A stretch of DNA of 64,000 bases, from assembly GCA_964567995.1 (NCBI GenBank), contig CAZMOB010000002.1:62001-126000 (forward strand). The letters are read 5' to 3'. Both the position numbers and the translations under genes were made by a program. The notes under the pieces were generated by a model. The model searched no databases. It had not been told where the DNA came from and saw only the letters and a program-made list of their open reading frames with translations. Positions within the stretch are counted from its first letter, which is position 1; every line of letters begins with the position of its first letter. Below, piece after piece: positions 61,470 through 64,000 of the stretch. Source of the DNA: JAGOTP01 sp964567995 (lineage in GTDB: Bacteria; Patescibacteriota; Patescibacteriia; 2-12-FULL-60-25).

Positions 61470-61525
61470 ACGGTCGAGCGACCCTATCTCAACAAGCTCC
61501 TTTTAGATAGTGTTCGTATGATTCT

Positions 61526-61960
61526 ATGACGAAATCTCCGTCTAAAGTGCCTCTATGGTTAATCCAAGCCTTCGTGGCGTTTGTATTCTTTCACTTTGTA
61601 GTTGGACCGGTGTTTCGTCTTACCTTCCAAAATGGAGGCTATGTGATTGGAAGTCCGATGATGGCCTTGTTGGGTATTCTGTTGCTTTTGCCATTTTGGG
61701 CGATTCAGGTTCTGGCTCTTCGTGTGAATCAGGGATTATCTTTCGGTAGGACCTGTCTCGTCTTGTTCGGAACCTATCTGATGGAGATCGGACCGGCGAT
61801 CGCCGTAGCTTGGGCAATTACAACGCGCCTGGAATCCAGAACGCTTCAGCGACTCCTACTCGCGATGAGTCTGTCGATTGGTTTTACCACTGTCTTTTTT
61901 GTCTTCATGCAAGGGTACGCCGTTTTGATTGGTGAGTTGGCCGTTCGTTTGATTGTATAA
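61526..61960 (+). CDS. Small polytopic membrane protein
   Basis: 144 residues with about four transmembrane helices (LIQAFVAFVFFHFVVGPVF; MALLGILLLLPFWAIQVLAL; LVLFGTYLMEIGPAIAVAW; MSLSIGFTTVFFVFMQGYAV). No family recognised. It has its own ATG 56 bases after gpmI and no convincing Shine-Dalgarno sequence. Confidence 0.65.
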   Translation: MTKSPSKVPLWLIQAFVAFVFFHFVVGPVFRLTFQNGGYVIGSPMMALLGILLLLPFWAIQVLALRVNQGLSFGRTCLVLFGTYLMEIGPAIAVAWAITTRLESRTLQRLLLAMSLSIGFTTVFFVFMQGYAVLIGELAVRLIV

Positions 61961-61965
61961 AAGCA

Positions 61966-62006
61966 CTGAAAAACAAGAAACCATCGCGCAAACGCGCGAT
62001 GGTTTC
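61966..62006 (-). terminator. Terminator of tRNA-Gly
   Basis: GAAACCATCGCGC (61977-61989) pairs with GCGCGATGGTTTC (61994-62006), loop AAAC. On the - strand the hairpin is followed by TTGTTTTTC. Confidence 0.85.
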
Positions 62007-62008
62007 TA

Positions 62009-62083
62009 TGGAGCGGGTGAGGGGAATCGAACCCCTCTCAGCAGGTTGGAAACCTGCGGTAATAGCCACTATACGACACCCGC
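62009..62083 (-). tRNA. tRNA-Gly(UCC)
   Basis: On the - strand GCGGGTG pairs with CACCCGC, the anticodon stem is GCAGG/CCTGC around TTTCCAA (anticodon TCC), and the T-arm is AGGGG-TTCGATT-CCCCT. CCA is encoded at 62009-62011. Confidence 0.95.
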
Positions 62084-62197
62084 CTATGGATTTGTGGCCT
62101 AATGTTCCCAGATTTTTCGCCTGGAGGCAAGTTTTGCTGCCAAGTTGATTCTTTTGCCATTCATCTATAGGGTATAGCCTCGAAGGGAGATGTTTTT

Positions 62198-62503
62198 ATG
62201 GCAGAGGGTGATGGTGGTGGGATGTTAAAGGGTTTGGATGCTCTGCAGGGCCTCTTCAGTGGGGTGTTCCTGACGGAGAACGCTCCTGACCTGGATACGC
62301 TGCCCAGGCTGGAGGAAGTGCAGGTCGCGTACATGATGTGCATCTTGGTGAGGACGGAGTTCAACCTTCGTCATGCAGCTGAGATCCTGGACGTGTCCCG
62401 CTCAACCCTGTACCTCAGGGTGAAGAAGTACGGGATCACGATCGACCCTGATCGCCCCAAAAAATCCCGTCCAAGAAAGGTGCGTAAGAAGCTGGTCGCG
62501 TAG
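62198..62503 (+). CDS. GC-rich Fis/NtrC-type helix-turn-helix protein
   Basis: 101 residues, with AAGGGAG about 8 bases before the ATG at 62198. The C-terminal half has a clear Fis-type HTH: NLRHAAEILDVSRSTLYLRVKKYGI, as in the DNA-binding domains of NtrC-type activators, followed by a basic tail (RPKKSRPRKVRKK). The N-terminus is Gly/Leu-rich and has no AAA+ domain, so this is a stand-alone DNA-binding protein. Its target is unknown. GC-rich, with its own leader, so probably acquired, possibly a mobile-element regulator. Confidence 0.75.
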   Translation: MAEGDGGGMLKGLDALQGLFSGVFLTENAPDLDTLPRLEEVQVAYMMCILVRTEFNLRHAAEILDVSRSTLYLRVKKYGITIDPDRPKKSRPRKVRKKLVA

Positions 62504-62512
62504 GAGGTCTTG

Positions 62513-62575
62513 CGAGCACGTTCGGAAGCGAGCTAGTCTGAGCTCGTCGCTCCGACGTGCTCGTTTCCGTTTCTG
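62513..62575 (+). terminator. Long imperfect hairpin after the Fis-type gene
   Basis: CGAGCACG (62513-62520) pairs with CGTGCTCG (62556-62563), inner TCGGA/TCCGA and CGAGCT/AGCTCG, then TTTCCGTTTCTGTTTG. Confidence 0.7.
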
Positions 62576-62580
62576 TTTGT

Positions 62581-63807
62581 TTACACGGTCCCCGTCACCT
62601 GCATGATCACTGTTTTCAGATAGCGTCCTTCTGGAAATGAGAGAAGTTCCGCATGATCGACGTCATGTCCGATCCACTCGAGGAGACGAACTTGTTTCCC
62701 GGCGCGTCCTGCAGCGATACGAAGCATCGAACGGAAATCTTCGGGACTGACACGTCCCGAGCACGAGCTACTCACTAGAATTCCCCCAACTGGTAAGTGG
62801 CGCAAACAAGATGTATTCAAGAAGGTGTAAGCCTTCAACGCTTGTTCGACATGTGAGCCATCTTTTGTAAGTGCTGGTGGATCGCAGATGATAAGATCAT
62901 AAGGTCCGCCAACCAATTCGCTTGCCTCAAGCATCGGGAAAATATCCGTTTCAACAAATTCGTTGATTGATTCATTGTTGGCGTCAAAGCCATTAGCGGT
63001 GGTGGTTGTCTCTGCGATTTCTAAGGCTGTTCGCGATGCATCCACGTGTTGTACAAAGCTCGCCCCACCCTTCAAGGCATGTACACCGAAGGCGCCGGTG
63101 TAGCTGAACAGATTCAGTACCCGTCGGTTCTTCGCTAAGCGCTTCACGGCCAAGCGAGCCGGACGCTGATCGAGGAAGAAGCCGGTTTTTTGTCCCTTCA
63201 AGACATCGGCCAAGAAGGTGATGCCGTCTTCAAGAAAGGGGACTGGGCCGTCGATCGTGCCGTGATGGACTTCTGCGTCACGTGGCGTGAGTCCTTCCAT
63301 GCGACGAGCTTCGACATCTGACCGTTCAACGATTGTGAACGCATCGGATTGAGTTGCGGCAAACTGTTTCAAACCAGCGATGATCTCATCTCGCAGTCGA
63401 TCCATGCCAAGCGTGTGTAGTTGGAAGACGTAGGTCGAGTCGTAGCGATCGACGATTAAGCCAGCCAAGCCATCTGTTTCGGCATGGGCTAATCGATAGC
63501 CGTTGGTTTCGGCTGGGAGATGGGCAGTTTTCCAATCGTGCAATTCTTGAAAACGTTTGGCAAAGAAAGCGGCATTGAAAACGGTTGTCGCATCATGCGT
63601 CAGTAAACGGATCCGAATCGACGTTTTCGGATTCCATGTTCCGAGCCCAAGCGTCTTTCCAAGATTGTCTTGAATTTCAACAATTGCGCCTGGTTCTGCG
63701 CCAATCGGCTGAACGTCGATCGCTTCGGAGAATACCCAAGGATGACCGGCACGGACCGGAATATGGCGGCCAGCTTTGAGCTTGGCAAACGGACGGGAAG
63801 AAGACAT
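62581..63807 (-). CDS. rlmI: 23S rRNA (cytosine-C5)-methyltransferase, RlmI family
   Basis: 408 residues. N-terminal PUA domain (VRAGHPWVFSEAID), then a RlmI-type central domain and a Rossmann methyltransferase: VLNLFSYTGAFGVHALKGGA (motif I), HVDASRTALEIAETTTTANG, YDLIICDPPALTKDG (motif IV) and GGILVSSSCSGRVSPEDF, with the catalytic Cys (motif VI). In E. coli RlmI methylates C1962 of 23S rRNA. The target here is inferred from the family. Length is normal. Confidence 0.9.
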   Translation of the reverse strand: MSSSRPFAKLKAGRHIPVRAGHPWVFSEAIDVQPIGAEPGAIVEIQDNLGKTLGLGTWNPKTSIRIRLLTHDATTVFNAAFFAKRFQELHDWKTAHLPAETNGYRLAHAETDGLAGLIVDRYDSTYVFQLHTLGMDRLRDEIIAGLKQFAATQSDAFTIVERSDVEARRMEGLTPRDAEVHHGTIDGPVPFLEDGITFLADVLKGQKTGFFLDQRPARLAVKRLAKNRRVLNLFSYTGAFGVHALKGGASFVQHVDASRTALEIAETTTTANGFDANNESINEFVETDIFPMLEASELVGGPYDLIICDPPALTKDGSHVEQALKAYTFLNTSCLRHLPVGGILVSSSCSGRVSPEDFRSMLRIAAGRAGKQVRLLEWIGHDVDHAELLSFPEGRYLKTVIMQVTGTV

Positions 63808-63849
63808 GCGGCTGAGTATGCCTTGAATTCGAAAAAACGTCTATCTTTA

Positions 63850-63878
63850 TTGACAAAATTGCTTATTTACAACACAAT
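63850..63878 (+). promoter_or_regulatory. Promoter overlapping the first codons of the last gene
   Basis: TTGACA (63850-63855), 17 bases, CACAAT (63873-63878). The -10 overlaps the ATG at 63877, so the used start may be the ATG at 63892. Confidence 0.5.
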
Positions 63879-64000
63879 GAAATATTCCATTATGGATGTG
63901 ATTCTCCCACCAAAACGTCGAATCCCAGCTTTTCTGTGGCTGTTGCTGGCACTTGGAATTGGTGTGGTGCTTGGAGCGAGTTTGTTCCGGTCGGTCGAAC
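63877..64000 (+). CDS. Membrane or exported protein, 3' end outside the window
   Basis: Only the first 41 codons are visible: a short basic start, then a hydrophobic segment IPAFLWLLLALGIGVVLGAS that is either a signal peptide or a membrane anchor. The ATG at 63877 or the one at 63892 may be the real start; the promoter position favours 63892 with a very short leader. The family cannot be told from the fragment. Confidence 0.6.
   Translation, partial: MKYSIMDVILPPKRRIPAFLWLLLALGIGVVLGASLFRSVE

Overview
The window reads as a chromosomal segment of a Patescibacteria (Candidate Phyla Radiation)-type bacterium. This is inferred from the gene set and gene style, not from a marker search. Support includes small CPR-style membrane and surface proteins, a large alpha-2-macroglobulin-like protein with its own ECF sigma factor, TrmB regulators, an extended nucleoside diphosphate kinase, a bL32 without zinc cysteines, and promoters whose -10 box sits almost on the start codon. 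TGA is used as a normal stop, so the Gly-recoding CPR lineages are unlikely. The base composition of the ordinary genes is moderate. Both ends of the window are cut: rpoC lacks its N-terminus and a membrane protein is truncated on the right.

Layout. 0-15.3 kb: rpoC, a surface protein, two paralogous GC-rich lipoprotein genes that share a 90-bp hairpin at their 3' ends, yebC, ruvC, an MBL-like protein, gyrA, a large GNAT-tailed protein and a TrmB regulator. 15.4-25.0 kb: an island of GC-rich genes. It starts with a strong promoter and about 0.95 kb of gene-free, hairpin-rich sequence. It then carries an unknown (Csx15-like) protein, a two-TM protein with a SAVED/CARF-like tail, two small proteins, a MoxR AAA+ ATPase, a VWA protein and a TRAM/zinc protein. 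A two-hairpin element is repeated after several of these genes. 25.1-38.9 kb: a frameshifted gene, nrdB-nrdA with tandem NrdR boxes, ruvB, a second TrmB, DedA, folC, lemA and a TPM protein. 39.0-50.4 kb: tRNA-Leu, a decaying tandem duplication, the ECF-macroglobulin pair and a MEMO-like protein. 50.4-64 kb: a GC-rich radical SAM gene, tRNA-Arg, bacterioferritin, rnc, nusB, rpmF, ndk, an NRAMP-like transporter, a candidate structured RNA, tRNA-Phe, an Smr protein, a GC-rich wHTH-like protein, cfa, gpmI, tRNA-Gly, a Fis-type HTH gene and rlmI.

Two gene styles coexist. Most housekeeping genes show little Shine-Dalgarno sequence and often very short leaders. The GC-rich genes tend to have AT-rich promoters with good -35/-10 boxes, leaders tens of bases long, GTG/TTG starts and purine-rich ribosome binding sites. 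This fits repeated acquisition of foreign genes.

The best candidate for an undescribed system is the 15.4-25.0 kb island. It pairs a RavA/ViaA-like MoxR-VWA couple with a TRAM/zinc-ribbon protein and putative nucleotide-sensing proteins, behind a structured leader and with repeated structured intercistronic elements. Its function is not proven by the sequence.
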